Below, in pieces: positions 1 through 10,260 of a DNA stretch of 64,000 bases. Positions within the stretch are counted from its first letter, which is position 1. Each line of letters starts with the position of its first letter. Below the pieces are notes generated by a model that made no database searches, had not been told where the DNA came from, and saw nothing but the letters and a program-made list of their open reading frames with translations. The stretch is from Gonapodya prolifera JEL478 (lineage: Eukaryota; Monoblepharomycota; Monoblepharidomycetes; Monoblepharidales; Gonapodyaceae). Made by a program: the position numbers and the translations under genes. Where the stretch lies: NCBI GenBank assembly GCA_001574975.1, contig KQ965819.1:1-64000 (forward strand), given 5' to 3'.

Positions 1-400
1 CCTGAAGGCTCGTTGCTACGAGTCCTCCGGTCGTCTCCCCAAATGTAGTAGGGTTACTACGGGAGTTAGTCGTTAGGGTAAGATTAGTTTTGAGTATGGA
101 ATAGCTCTGTTGTTCGTCTAGTACATGTGCTATATATTGACCGGTTCCGAGGGCTACTGTGGTCACGACGCCTACCGGCGCCCACAACGCCAATCCCTTC
201 GGACCACTCCCTGGCGGACTGTAGTAGTTCCGCCACAGTGGGAACGAGTGAGGCGAGTGAGATTCGAAGTCAAAAGGCTTGTTCTTAGCATTTCTACAAG
301 TGTTTATATAGCTCCAATTCTAGTTTACGCTTTTCATATTCTGCTTATCGAATCGTGTCCGTTATTGCGCAAGCAGTTCCGATGAGTTCCAGCGTGTTTC
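1..400. other. No gene recognised; possible retrotransposon LTR remnant
   Basis: I see no convincing coding region here. The stretch is of mixed composition and ends directly against the decayed hAT transposase. It could be part of a long terminal repeat, but no paired copy, primer-binding site or polypurine tract is visible in the window, so this is a guess. Confidence 0.2.
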
Positions 401-1945
401 GCTGACTTGGACCACAGCAACTGTGAGGGTCCGCCCGAGCCCCTCACACAGGCCTGCACCAAGAAGGACCTCAAGTTTTCAACAGAGAACCATGTCATAT
501 GTGTCGCCCACACCATCAATAATGCAGCAAAAGCAGCAATCAAAACGTTTGGGTTAGGGGCTACATGGGAATTGGACAATGGGGACTTTGATGGAGTGGA
601 TATGGCAGGGGTTGGTGCTATTGTGAAGGTAAGTAATTTGACTGTGTTTTATTGCAAGTACCCTCTACTAAATACATTTTGCAGTTGCGAGGTCTTGTGA
701 ATGCAATCTGAGCTGCACCGCAGCACCGCCAACAACTTGCAAGATACTGCAATGTCAAAGGGATTCCTCACCTGGAATTAATTTGGGACATGCGGATACA
801 ATGGAATTCAACATATGCAATGGTGGAAAGGGCATTAAAATTGAAACAGGTGAGTTTGTTGAGCCTGACCACAGTCTCCTTTTCTTCTACGCAATCACAT
901 TGAATTGACTGGTCCCAGCCCCTGAGGAGCATTGTCAATGCGGATGCGGGACTTGTGCAATTTAGGATCTCAGAGGATGAGTGGGAACTGCTGCACGATG
1001 TGGTGGGCCTCCTCAAGGTGAGTGGTTGCATGATGAGTCCAGAGTCCCTTTATTGGTTGATTACCGCTTTTTACCACTTTTTTTATTGTGCTATAGCCTT
1101 TCTCAACCATGACTGACCATATTTCCCCTGCCAAGTGACCAACATTGGGGTCTGTCATCCCCATATTCAACTTTCTAATGGACAAGCTGGAATCGTTCAC
1201 TAATGACTCAATGCAGGAAGCAAGGGACACAGCATTTGGAAAGCTGCGGGATTACTACACAGCTCGGAATAGTGCATGCTACGTGGTTGGAATGGGTAAG
1301 TGCATAATTGCATGTTGTTTTGAATTCAGGCATTGGATGCTGCAATTGATGTCAGAAACTGTTAGTACTAACAGTGATTGTTGTTTTATATTAGTGCTGG
1401 ACCCCTCCATCAAGATGTCATACTTTGAGAGGCACAAGTGGGAGGCAGAATGGGTGGAGCTGGTGACAAACTAGGTCACAGATGTATTCCATGAGTATTT
1501 GAGAGAGGGAGGGGCATTGGAAGAGGAAGGGAGTGGGCAGCAGGAGGAAACAATGGAACTGGAGGACAAGTTCCTCCAGCATATGATGGACGGTGGGACC
1601 ATGCGGACAAGGGTTGGTGACAGTGACAAGCCATCCCCATACCTCTTGGAGGGAGTGCAGCCTTTTGTGATGGATCCCTTGGAGTGGTGGAAGGTGAGTT
1701 CTGCTGTTTTGGTTCTTGACTTTGTTCTATTGCACAAACACATCACTATAGATAAATGAGCTGCACTACCTGAGCCTTGCTTGGGTAGCGCGGGACTACT
1801 GCACCATCCTGGTATCAAGTGTGGCAGTGGAACAGGAGTTTTCAGGAGGCGGGGAGTTGGTGGCGAAGAGGAGGGGGGCAATGAGTGTGGGGACAATTAG
1901 GAAAGTAATGTGTTTAAGATCATGGTGGAATAGAAAATTATGAAA
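400..1945 (+). pseudogene. hAT-superfamily transposase relic
   Basis: The reading frames in order match a hAT transposase. First comes an RNase-H-like block with CVAHTINNAAKAAIK, then WDMRIQWNSTYAMVERALKL, then LGSVIPIFNFLMDKLE. The C-terminal dimerisation region near 1755-1945 has the landmark SLAWVARDYCTILVSSVAVEQEFSGG split over two parts (SLAWVARDYC and SSVAVEQEFSGG). The N-terminal BED zinc finger is not seen. The frame is broken by TGA after SPAK near 1137 and TAG after LVTN near 1473. The first is where the family usually has Arg, so CGA to TGA by cytosine deamination is likely. Several gt..ag introns interrupt the frame. No 8-bp target duplication could be assigned. Confidence 0.7.
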
Positions 1946-2549
1946 TTGAAATTTTATTAGGGACCTTGCACAGAATTTCCTTCAGCAATTTTCACTCATG
2001 TAAAAAATTGTTATTCTCCTCCATTAAAGCAGCAGCTTCATCAAGTATACTCTGAACTATTAGAGAGTTTGCGCGCTACATTTTTTTGCTTGTAAAATTT
2101 ACCATAGAGCCTCCATGGCGAAGCCCAAGGAAAATTTGACAGTAAAATTCTCCTCTAGCCCGAACCCACAGGAAGGTCACATTCCACAACCTTTTTTGCA
2201 ACAATGCACAGTCCGAGAGGCAGATTTGTTGCTCCACGTTGCGCACCAACCCAACAAGGTGAGAATTTCTCAGGGGCAGCATCCTCATGCCGTCGCTCAT
2301 CCTCATTGTGACCTCAATGTCGTCGCCCAAATTTAGCCTTTGATTCTCAAAATCCCACTGGCGCAGAAGTCAAAACCACCCCGCCAGCCCTTTCTATAGT
2401 GGAAAAGGATGCTGAGCCTGCCAGAGAAGCAGATAGCAGTGGTGTGACACGTGCCCTTGCACCATCAAGTGAGTCCTTTTTCCAGGACTTGATTCGAGCC
2501 TGATTCTCCCCCGTTTCCACATATTACTACATATCTATCTGCGTCTATA

Positions 2550-3493
2550 TCAGGTGTGCTTAATAGACCCATTGCTGGGGCACGTGGGCCTCAATTCCGC
2601 AAGCTCACCAGGAAGGTTGGCAAACCCTTGTTGTTGTGGACCCAATTGCTGACGGAAGCGATTGCAATCCTGCCGTACTGGAAGAGCGCCTTGCAAACAA
2701 TTTGTGAGAAGCAAGCGTGGATGATTGCAAACTTGGAGGCGGCAGGGCCCAAGTGGATTGGTGTCAAATGGAAACCAACTGACACCGCACTCAGTTGGGC
2801 TCTTGTGTGGATTCAAGCAGAGGAGGAGAGCAACCAAAGGTTGACTGGTGAGGACAAGGAATACACAGAGCTTGACCAGCTCTTGGAAGAGTGGTATGAT
2901 GTGGTGAGAGTCCGAGGTTGATGTGCAATTGTTTGTGTTCCCACTGCATCACGACCGCCATTTCAGCATCGCAACAAAGAACTCAAACACCAGAACAAGA
3001 AACAGGCAAAGGAGAACTCAGTTGCAGACAAGGAGTACGTCCAAGGTAAGTGATCAGTCACTGAGTTACTGTGACGGATTCCCACTCCCTTGTGCAACAT
3101 CTAGCACTCCTCAACAAGTCGTGCTTGGTGTACAAAACACCGAAGCAGCCCTCAGGGACAATACCTGGTGGGGATTTGGAGAAGGACGCGGAAAGCAACC
3201 AAACTCCCCTTGCATTGAAGAAAACCTGTAAGTGTTTGCGGAAAAGCAACAAAGGAATGGAAGGAAGCACAGGGAATGGACTATTGGAACATGGACGGGA
3301 CTCTGCTCTGAAAATAGAGTGGTTCCAGGAGGAAGAGCTGAAGTGGAAGTGCGATTTCATGGATCTGGAGGCACAAAAGCTCCAGCTGGATCGCACAAGG
3401 TCTGAGGAGGATAAGAAGGATTGGGAGGCGTCACAGAAGAAGGACAAGGCTCTGCTGGCAGCGTTGGCATGCTTTACTAGTGTAGGTAAATAG
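2550..3493 (+). pseudogene. Harbinger accessory protein-like gene, probably decayed
   Basis: Two open stretches (2556-2921 and 3071-3493) lie head-on to the transposase, as the DNA-binding accessory gene does in PIF/Harbinger elements. The first is rich in Trp, Leu and Glu and is followed by a possible intron. The second has a basic linker and ends in a charged predicted coiled coil (EWFQEEELKWKCDFMDLE onward), which is common at the C-terminus of such Myb/SANT-type partners. I cannot see a clear Myb repeat, so the assignment rests mainly on position and the coiled coil. Confidence 0.4.
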
Positions 3494-3542
3494 CGAGATG
3501 GAATGAAATTAAAAGATTAATATATTAGATTTATTCTATTGT

Positions 3543-4586
3543 TCAACAAACACTTATTCTAAGCATTGACCAGGTGGAGGTCTCAAGTGGGGGTGGTGCA
3601 ATTCCAAATAAGTCCACTACTGGACTACCATAAAGACAAGTGGGACAGTTTGTAAGAAGAACTGCCACACTGTAGAATAATGCCACAGGCTGAAGGAGGA
3701 ATTTCTGGTTCTTTTTAAAGTCCACCCATGCAAAGAGAGTCACAATCTTACTGAAACTCCATTCCACAGAAATCCTGACAGCACTCATATCAGCATTGTG
3801 CTGCTTCTGAGCCTGGGTGAGGCGTGCTGAACGAAATGGGGAGAGGAGATGGATGTTCTTGCCATAGGCAGGGTCCCCATACAGCTGCACAGGAGTTCCA
3901 TTGGCAGACCAAGCTGTAAGGCAAAAGTTAAAGAGAATACATTGAATAGCATCATATGAACACGCACCATGATTGTGAAGGGTGTCAGGGAGTGTACTCT
4001 CTCTGTAGACTCTTGCATCATGCCATTTCCCATTGAAAGGTTGGTGCAGTTGCAGGATTCCATCTGCTATAAGCACTCCCTGGTACTTTATAGCATGAAC
4101 TCACTTCCTGCCATTGTACAACAGCTCCTGGCGCCTGCTTGGTCAGGCAATGGGTCACAATGTACCATCTTCGAACCCCAAAACTGACGAAAGTGGTGCC
4201 TCAGCGGCATGGACTGCCGTACAGCAGGAATTCAAGTAGTCCGGAATCATCAGGTCCTTGTCCCACTACATAACATGTCGACAGTGGCCGTAGATGTGCT
4301 CCATGACCTCCAAAGTGATGCGCGAAATTTGGGAGATATCCCTCCCAACCAAGATTGCAACCTCCCCAAGCCGTCCGGGGTACAACAGACACTTCAGAAG
4401 GATGCACAAAGCATCCCTGCCAGAAATTGCCAGGCAATTTGAGGTGATGAGACTGTCCAGGAGCTGGAGGGCAATATGCAACCTTGCAACGTCCGCCTTT
4501 CCGAACCTGGTTGTCCTACCCTCAGACACCAGCATTGCTGCAATATTCAAGAACAACTCACTGAAAATGATAAATAAAATCGGCAT
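3543..4586 (-). pseudogene. PIF/Harbinger (HARBI1-like) DDE transposase, broken
   Basis: Read on the minus strand, the N-terminal part has ALCILLKCLLYPGRLGE and SQISRITLEVMEHIYG, typical of HARBI1-like proteins. Next comes GFEDGTL (first catalytic Asp), then GKWHDARVY, then YGDPAYG (second Asp) and VRISVEWSFSKIV (the Glu). Stops interrupt the frame: TAG after CRHVM, then two TGA codons just after GFEDGTL at positions where relatives have Arg. CGA to TGA changes fit CpG methylation and deamination. A short intron probably lies near 4090-4110. The element is therefore unlikely to be autonomous. Confidence 0.75.
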
Positions 4587-4989
4587 TGTTCAAGGAATTG
4601 AACAAAATTGGCTCCTGCAAGAGTGTCAACAATGGCGGTGGCCACCGGCGACGTTCTTCCTTGCACCCAGTGGTGGCCTGCATCAGCAACATTGTATCCT
4701 GATCCGATCCAGCACTTGAGCCATGTACAGTAAGGAATCAGAGCATTCCTGGCGTGAAATAAGGGAAAGTGCCAGAGTAAAACTTTCGGAGGTGCGCAAG
4801 GTCATTTCGTATTTATTTTTCTCTTTGGCTAGGGGAAAATTCTACAGTAAATTTTACTTGGTGCGCAAACTCCCTATTAATTAAAACATATTTGAATTTA
4901 TCCTCATCCCCAAGTTTCTCACCCTGCGTCTTGGCAATTTGTTTGACATCAGTGAAAAGTGCCGAATGATATTTTGCGCAAGGTCCCTA

Positions 4990-5339
4990 TTATTCAAAAT
5001 AATATACATAATTTTGATAATTAAAGGAAACCGAGCCAGGTCCGAGTCCGAGCTGGGTCCTTGAGTCTGAGTCCGAGTCCGAGCCAGTCTTGTCTTCTGT
5101 CAGTCTGAGCCGAGCCAAGCAAACTTTATACCCGGCTCAGCTTGACGAATCGGAACACTAGTGCTGACACAACTTAGTTGTCATCCATTGTTGAAACAAT
5201 GTCTCCAACTGCACTTAGACTCAGCAGCAAGCCTTTTGGCATTGTCTGAGCCGCAGTGACAGCTCCTGAGTCGACAGAAAGCGTTCTAAATGCATGTTTA
5301 CAGATAACATTGACAATGTATCAAAATGGCTTTCCTGTG
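4990..5339. other. Intergenic; short GAGTCCGAG-type simple repeat
   Basis: No gene is seen. Around 5040-5120 there is a degenerate tandem of GAGTCCGAG/GAGCCGAG units on an otherwise AT-rich background next to the Harbinger end. Confidence 0.5.
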
Positions 5340-5630
5340 CCAGGTTGAAAGATCATTGCCCCACGATTTGCGGGTCTCCTTTGAAGGTTCTTTTGTTACA
5401 AAGATGATTGGGTCACTGGAGAGACTCGTTGCCTTAGAGAGTGTGAACTTTGCTCAGGTGGAAGGTTTGTGGTAGAGAGAGAGAGGAGTTGGCGAGATAC
5501 ACAAGACAGTGACCATGCGGAGGCCAAGTCCCAGAGTGCGAAGATAATCTCCTGAACTTCTGGCAGTAAAAGCTTCATTGCGTTGCTGGAGTTGGAGTTT
5601 TTCAGGAGGACTTCAGACCACAGCCCGTTG
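5340..5630 (-). pseudogene. Truncated relic of the F-box gene at 34.4 kb
   Basis: The minus strand encodes MKLLLPEVQEIIFALWD and then SLSCVSRQLL, nearly the same as the start of the F-box-like gene at 34382. Nucleotide similarity extends upstream of the ATG (gtggtct..cctgaa..ctccagc) and downstream to about TCGTGGGGC, covering roughly 290 bp in both loci. Beyond that the copy stops. It therefore looks like a duplicated 5' end including part of the promoter, not an independent gene. Confidence 0.65.
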
Positions 5631-5639
5631 CAACTTGGC

Positions 5640-5983
5640 TCTCTTGCTGTGAATGGCAGGTCTACCTTGGGTTGGGGTTACGGCGAATTTGTTTGTTTGA
5701 TAATTGATGGTTTCAGTCTGTATTGTTGTTGCGATATTAGAAGTTTCGAGACTGATGAAGAGTCTAGCATAGTCCCTCGGCATATGTCAGCCAGTGGGTA
5801 GACATATTCCTTTATGGTGTTTCCTGTTATTTCCCCTCTCTTTTTCCAACCCGTCCGTGTCACGGCGCAACCTTTGTTGGGGCAATATGAGTGATCGGCT
5901 CAGCTGGTCACGAGGACGCAAATTCACTCACTCGATAAACAACCCGATTATTAGCACTACAAGCCCCACCACTAACTCATCGG
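5640..5983. promoter_or_regulatory. Upstream region of the proline dehydrogenase gene
   Basis: No separate gene is supported. An ATG at 5887 opens another frame (MSDRLSWSRG) that does not lead into the enzyme, so it may lie in the 5' untranslated region. A pyrimidine-rich tract around 5818-5870 is typical of fungal core promoters. Confidence 0.3.
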
Positions 5984-8601
5984 ATGCCTCTCCCCACTTT
6001 GGCGGCCGTACACCCGGCCGTCCTCGCCTCGGCACTTCCCCAATCACCTTTGAGCGAATCGCTGATTCGAACGGTACAACGATCACGGTCGCTGCTCCCA
6101 TACCAAGCGAGAGGTCGAGCTCTTTTGGGCACCGTCCACACTCGCCCCTTCAGCTCCTCCTCGCACGTCTGCAAACCGCAAGTCGCCAATACGAGCGCAC
6201 GACGTCCCGCACCTCCACCGTCAGCTCCATGGCCGCGAACCGCAACGGGATCACTGGTCCAACCTTCCTCAGCCGCATTGAAATCATCTACCACTGGCAG
6301 CTCGACTCATGGACTGGGTGATGGCTCCCCGCTACCACCAGCGAGCGGCCCCCAATCAAACGCCGTCACGACTCACCCTTCACCATTCTCGGACCCCGAA
6401 GTTGTATCCGCCGCCCTGTCACACAAACCCACTTCGAGCCTTCTTCTGTCGTATGCTGTGTTCGGTATGTGTTTGTTCAAACCGCTCGTCGAACATGCGG
6501 ACACGTTGCTGGACCTGTCGAGCAAGTTCAAGCTGACGGACGTGTTGGCGAAGGAGACCATTCGTGCCACGTTTTTCAAACAGTTCTGCGGCGGTGAGAC
6601 GGACGCAGAAGTGGAAGGTGAGTTGTCCAAGAGTTGCATTGCAGTGCTCGTATCATTTGGAGTTCAAACACCACACTTCTATCCCGAAGCCTCCATCTCA
6701 ACCCTCCGCGCTAAAAACGTCCGCGCAATTCTTGACCTCGCCTACGAGGCCGACGTGGAGTCCGAAGAGGAGTCGAGTGCTGGAGCGAGTGGCGGGAATG
6801 GTGTGTCAACGGCCCCGTTGGTGACGGAAGACTCGCCCATTTTCAATGCCACGGAGGGGACTATTGATGTGGCGGGGAGGGTTGGCGAGGGGTTCGTGGC
6901 GATAAAGGGTACGGTCTCCCACGCATCGAGTCTCCAGACCAACTGTTGGGACCAAGTGATGACATACCTTCCCGATCCCACACCCCAACAGTCACAGCAT
7001 TCGCCTCCCCAACCTCTCTCTCGCGTCTCTCCAACCTGCTCCGCGCCGCGCGCTCCTCGTTCCTTCGATACGCCGACTCTCGCGGGATTATCCGGACACG
7101 AGAACGCGCAGTGGAGTGTCTGGAGGAACTCCTCGGCGGGGGCGTCAAGGGTGCCAGTGGGAGGCGAGCTGAGGAGTTGGTGAGAGTGTTTGATGTGGTG
7201 AGGGAACGGGAGTTGCAAACGGGGAGGGGGGAGATGGATTGGGTGGATTTCGCGACGGTGGGTAGACGTCCAGCATCTCGCGTGTGGCCGTGTACTATGA
7301 GAGCTTACACTGACACATATGCCCCACCACGCGTTTTCAGGCCATATCCCCCACCAACCCCGCTGCACGCACACTCCTCACATCCCTCCGCCCCCCCTCC
7401 CTCCCGCCACGCACACCCTCGGGCGAGCCCATCACCCCAGGTGACCCTGACTACTCCCTCCCGCTTCCAGGGGACTGGGCGCACCTTGACCAAGCGGTGC
7501 ACCTATGCTCGATCCTGGTCGACCGGGCAGTGGCGAGGGGCGTCAAAGTCGCCATCGACGCGGAACAGACCGTGAGCCAGCCTGCCATCGACCATGTGGC
7601 GCAGGTGCTCATGGCGCGGTACAATGGTCGTTTCGCTGACGGCGGGTCGCCGGGTGAGGGCGTGCATGTGTACAACACGGTGCAGATGTATCTGCTTGAC
7701 GGCCTGCCTCGTTTGCGGGAGGAATTGGAGCGGAGCGGGCGGGAGGGTTACTCGTATGGGGTCAAAGTTGTGAGGGGGGCGTATATGCAGACGGAGCGGG
7801 AGAGGGCGAAGGAGTGAGTTTCTGGTTCCGACTGGTCAAGACGTCGTTAGACGTCCCTGGTCGCCGCCAGTCACATCTTGCGAGAGACTCACCAAACCCT
7901 TTGCGAATTGGACAGGCTTGCGATTCCAGATCCGATCCAACCGACACTCGAAGCGACTCACGCCTCTTTTGATGCTGGAATTGCTCTCGTTCTTGACTCG
8001 GTGGGTTGTCGACGTTGACGTGCAAAACGTTCGAAATCTTGTGAGACAAAGAGACTAACCGAACCGTCTGCCTTGATAGTTCGCTGCAGGCCGCACAGAC
8101 TTATCCATCGTGATCGCCACACACAACGCCGACTCGATCACCAAGGCGATGGATCGGATGCAGGAATTGGGAATCCCGCCGGGGAGTACCGTGGTGAACT
8201 TTGCCCAGCTTTACGGTACGTGTCTTTGTTTCTTAATTGGCACGTCTTCCTCTCTTTGATACGATGTACACAATATCCATCATGGTCTATACTTCTGTCA
8301 CAATCCAACGATATTCGTCTGCGTTGCACACACATCTGTCGCAATCTATATGCTCGAACGCCAACTCGACCTTACTTCTTCCGCACTAGGAATGATGGAC
8401 ATCCACACCCTAACACTCGCCCAACTTGGGTACCGGGCACACAAGTACGTGCCGTACGGCCCCGTGGACGTGTGCATTCCGTACCTGCTCCGGCGGGCAC
8501 AGGAGAACTCTGCGGTGCTGGGCGGCGCGACGAGGGAGCTCAAGGCGATTGGAGGCGAGGTCGGCAGGAGGGTGGCGAGAGTCGGTGGCGGGTGGGCGTG
8601 A
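5984..8601 (+). CDS. PUT1: Proline dehydrogenase (proline oxidase), mitochondrial
   Basis: This FAD enzyme oxidises proline to pyrroline-5-carboxylate in mitochondria, the first step of proline use. From 5984 there is a long Ser/Arg/Pro-rich leader with few acidic residues, fitting a targeting presequence. The catalytic part begins at SDPEVVSAALSHK. Landmarks in order are LRAKNVRAILDLAYEAD, VAIDAEQTVSQPAID, YNTVQMYLLDGLPRLREEL, GVKVVRGAYMQTERERA, IPDPIQPTLEATH, LSIVIATHNADSITKA, GSTVVNFAQLYG, then RAHKYVPYGPVDVCIPYL and LLRRAQENSAVLGG, which match the FAD/substrate barrel of PRODH. About seven introns are needed; a clear donor follows LDS near 8000 and LYG near 8216. The stop is TGA at 8599-8601. 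No break was found. Confidence 0.88.
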
Positions 8602-9074
8602 TGGCGGTGGATGACGACGTTCAGTTACAGTAAGGAAGATTATGGTGGCGTTGCGGCGGACGGTTGGCCTGATTGGAGGGCATGCTCGTGCACCGGTTAC
8701 GGCGAGAGGGTTGTATATATGGATATCACACGGTACTATTGTGAGTATGTGCAAGTAGTGTCTTGTAGAGTATGCGGTGTTCGGGAAGGAAATGAAGGTA
8801 AATAATGTCTATAACTTCTTTACGAATATTTCCATGCCAAGGGACGTCCATCGCACCCTTCCGACTCCTTGTGTTGAAGAAGAAAAGTGGCTGGTACGGC
8901 GGAACAGGAAATGCAATCGGCGTCCTGCCACGCAAATACCGAAAGATGCGTGTTTGCGGAAGCTGTGGTGGGTGAGGCATTGAGCACGCAACTTACGTGG
9001 AATCGGAATCTCATGAACGGAGGACGTTAAAAGATACCGCTGCCGGTGCCGATGCCACGCACAAACTTACGCTC
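8602..9074. other. Intergenic region between two plus-strand genes
   Basis: It holds the 3' end of the proline dehydrogenase transcript and the promoter of the next gene. No gene or repeat is recognised. Confidence 0.4.
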
Positions 9075-9958
9075 ATGTCTTCCGAAAGCATCATCGTCAT
9101 TGCAGGGTACGGATCCGGAATCTCCCAATCGGTGGCCAGAAAGTGGGGAAAGCAAGGGTACAAAGTCGCACTCGTTTCGCGGACGAAAGCAAAGGTCGAT
9201 GCGGGTGCTACGACGCTGGCAAAGGAGGGAATCGACGCCAAGGGGTTTGCGGCAGACCTGGCAGACGCAGCAGCCGTCAAAGCTGTGCTCGCGGAGGTGA
9301 AGACGGCGTTTGGCGGAGCAGCAAAGGTCAAGATCATCCACTGGTAGGTTCACTACATGCCATGCTGCTCTGATATCAGTGTCTCATTCTGTTCATCGAC
9401 GCGACTCGCTCTCTTTGCCCAGGAATGCGACGCAAGGGGTAGCAAAAGGTCTTCTTCAAGACGCCGTTGCCGACACTCTCTCAAAGGACTTTGCCTTCTC
9501 CGTCAATAATATTCTTGTCGCCGTCAACGCAGTCCTGCCAGATCTGGAGATCACCAAAGGTGCCATTCTCGTCACAGGCGGAGCAATGGCAGTGAGTCCT
9601 CAGCATGGTGATACTACACAACGGATATACATCTGATGAGCATGTTCGATCATGATTTTCGACTTATCTTACCCAGCTTGAATCCCAGGAGCTCATTGAC
9701 GCCACCATCACTTACAACGCATCCAACGTGGCCATCGCCAAAGCCGCCCAGCGCAAGACCGTCTTCCTCCTCAACGCCAGCCTTGCGCCCAAGGGCATTT
9801 ACGCCGGGCAGGTCACCGTGTCGGGGGTTATCAAGGGCTCAGAGTGGGACACTGGATCGACCGCCGGCGTGCCCGTAGTCGACCCGGACGTTGTGGCGAC
9901 GAGGTTGGCGGAGTTGGAGGCGAAGAGGGACGTGGCGGATGTGATTGTTCATGCGTGA
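9075..9958 (+). CDS. Short-chain dehydrogenase/reductase-fold protein
   Basis: Three exons (9075-9342, 9423-9591, 9677-9958) join in frame. The N-terminus IIVIAGYGSGISQSVARKWG is a Rossmann nucleotide-binding start with a GxGxGI-like turn, followed by VALVSRTKAKVD, which would read NADP or NAD preference. ILVTGGAMA comes before the second intron, and NASNVAIAKAAQRK occupies the place of the usual YxxxK catalytic segment. A classical Tyr-x-x-x-Lys is not evident, so the protein may be an atypical SDR of unknown substrate. An upstream in-frame ATG at 8997 would add 26 residues; the start at 9075 is preferred because the fold begins just after it. The stop is at 9956-9958. Confidence 0.75.
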
Positions 9959-10260
9959 GGCGACAGAGGGGACTTACAAGACTGATAGAGTAGAAGAAAA
10001 TGTAACAGTGCGTGCGATGTATGTTGAATGCAATCATGCCAAATAACCTGACCGATGGAGCTTGGTTTTTGTCCTTTGCCTGTTTGGACTTCATTTCCCT
10101 GGACGGAAAAGCTTTAGAAGAAACTCTGCCCACACCACATGCGGGATTCACCCCCTGCATACAAACAACGTGGCACCATCCGCGTGGCACATCCGTGGCT
10201 GAAAGAGTCTACCGCCCCTCTCCCTTCCCCTTCCCATCACACCCTCTCCCCCAACCCGCC

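Larger units (their letters stand above)
1958..4989. mobile_element. PIF/Harbinger-type DNA transposon with long terminal inverted repeats
   Basis: The ends at 1958-2001 and 4945-4989 are inverted copies of each other over about 44 bp, both starting TAGGGACCTTGC. A second, inner inverted pair starts TAGAGAGTTTGCGC at 2061 and TAGGGAGTTTGCGC (reverse) ending at 4876, followed by a shared TAAAATTTAC block. The flanks share TTAT or ATT, compatible with a 3-4 bp AT-rich target duplication, but the exact border is ambiguous. Inside, two convergent genes (accessory protein on plus, DDE transposase on minus) give the usual two-gene Harbinger layout. Confidence 0.7.
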
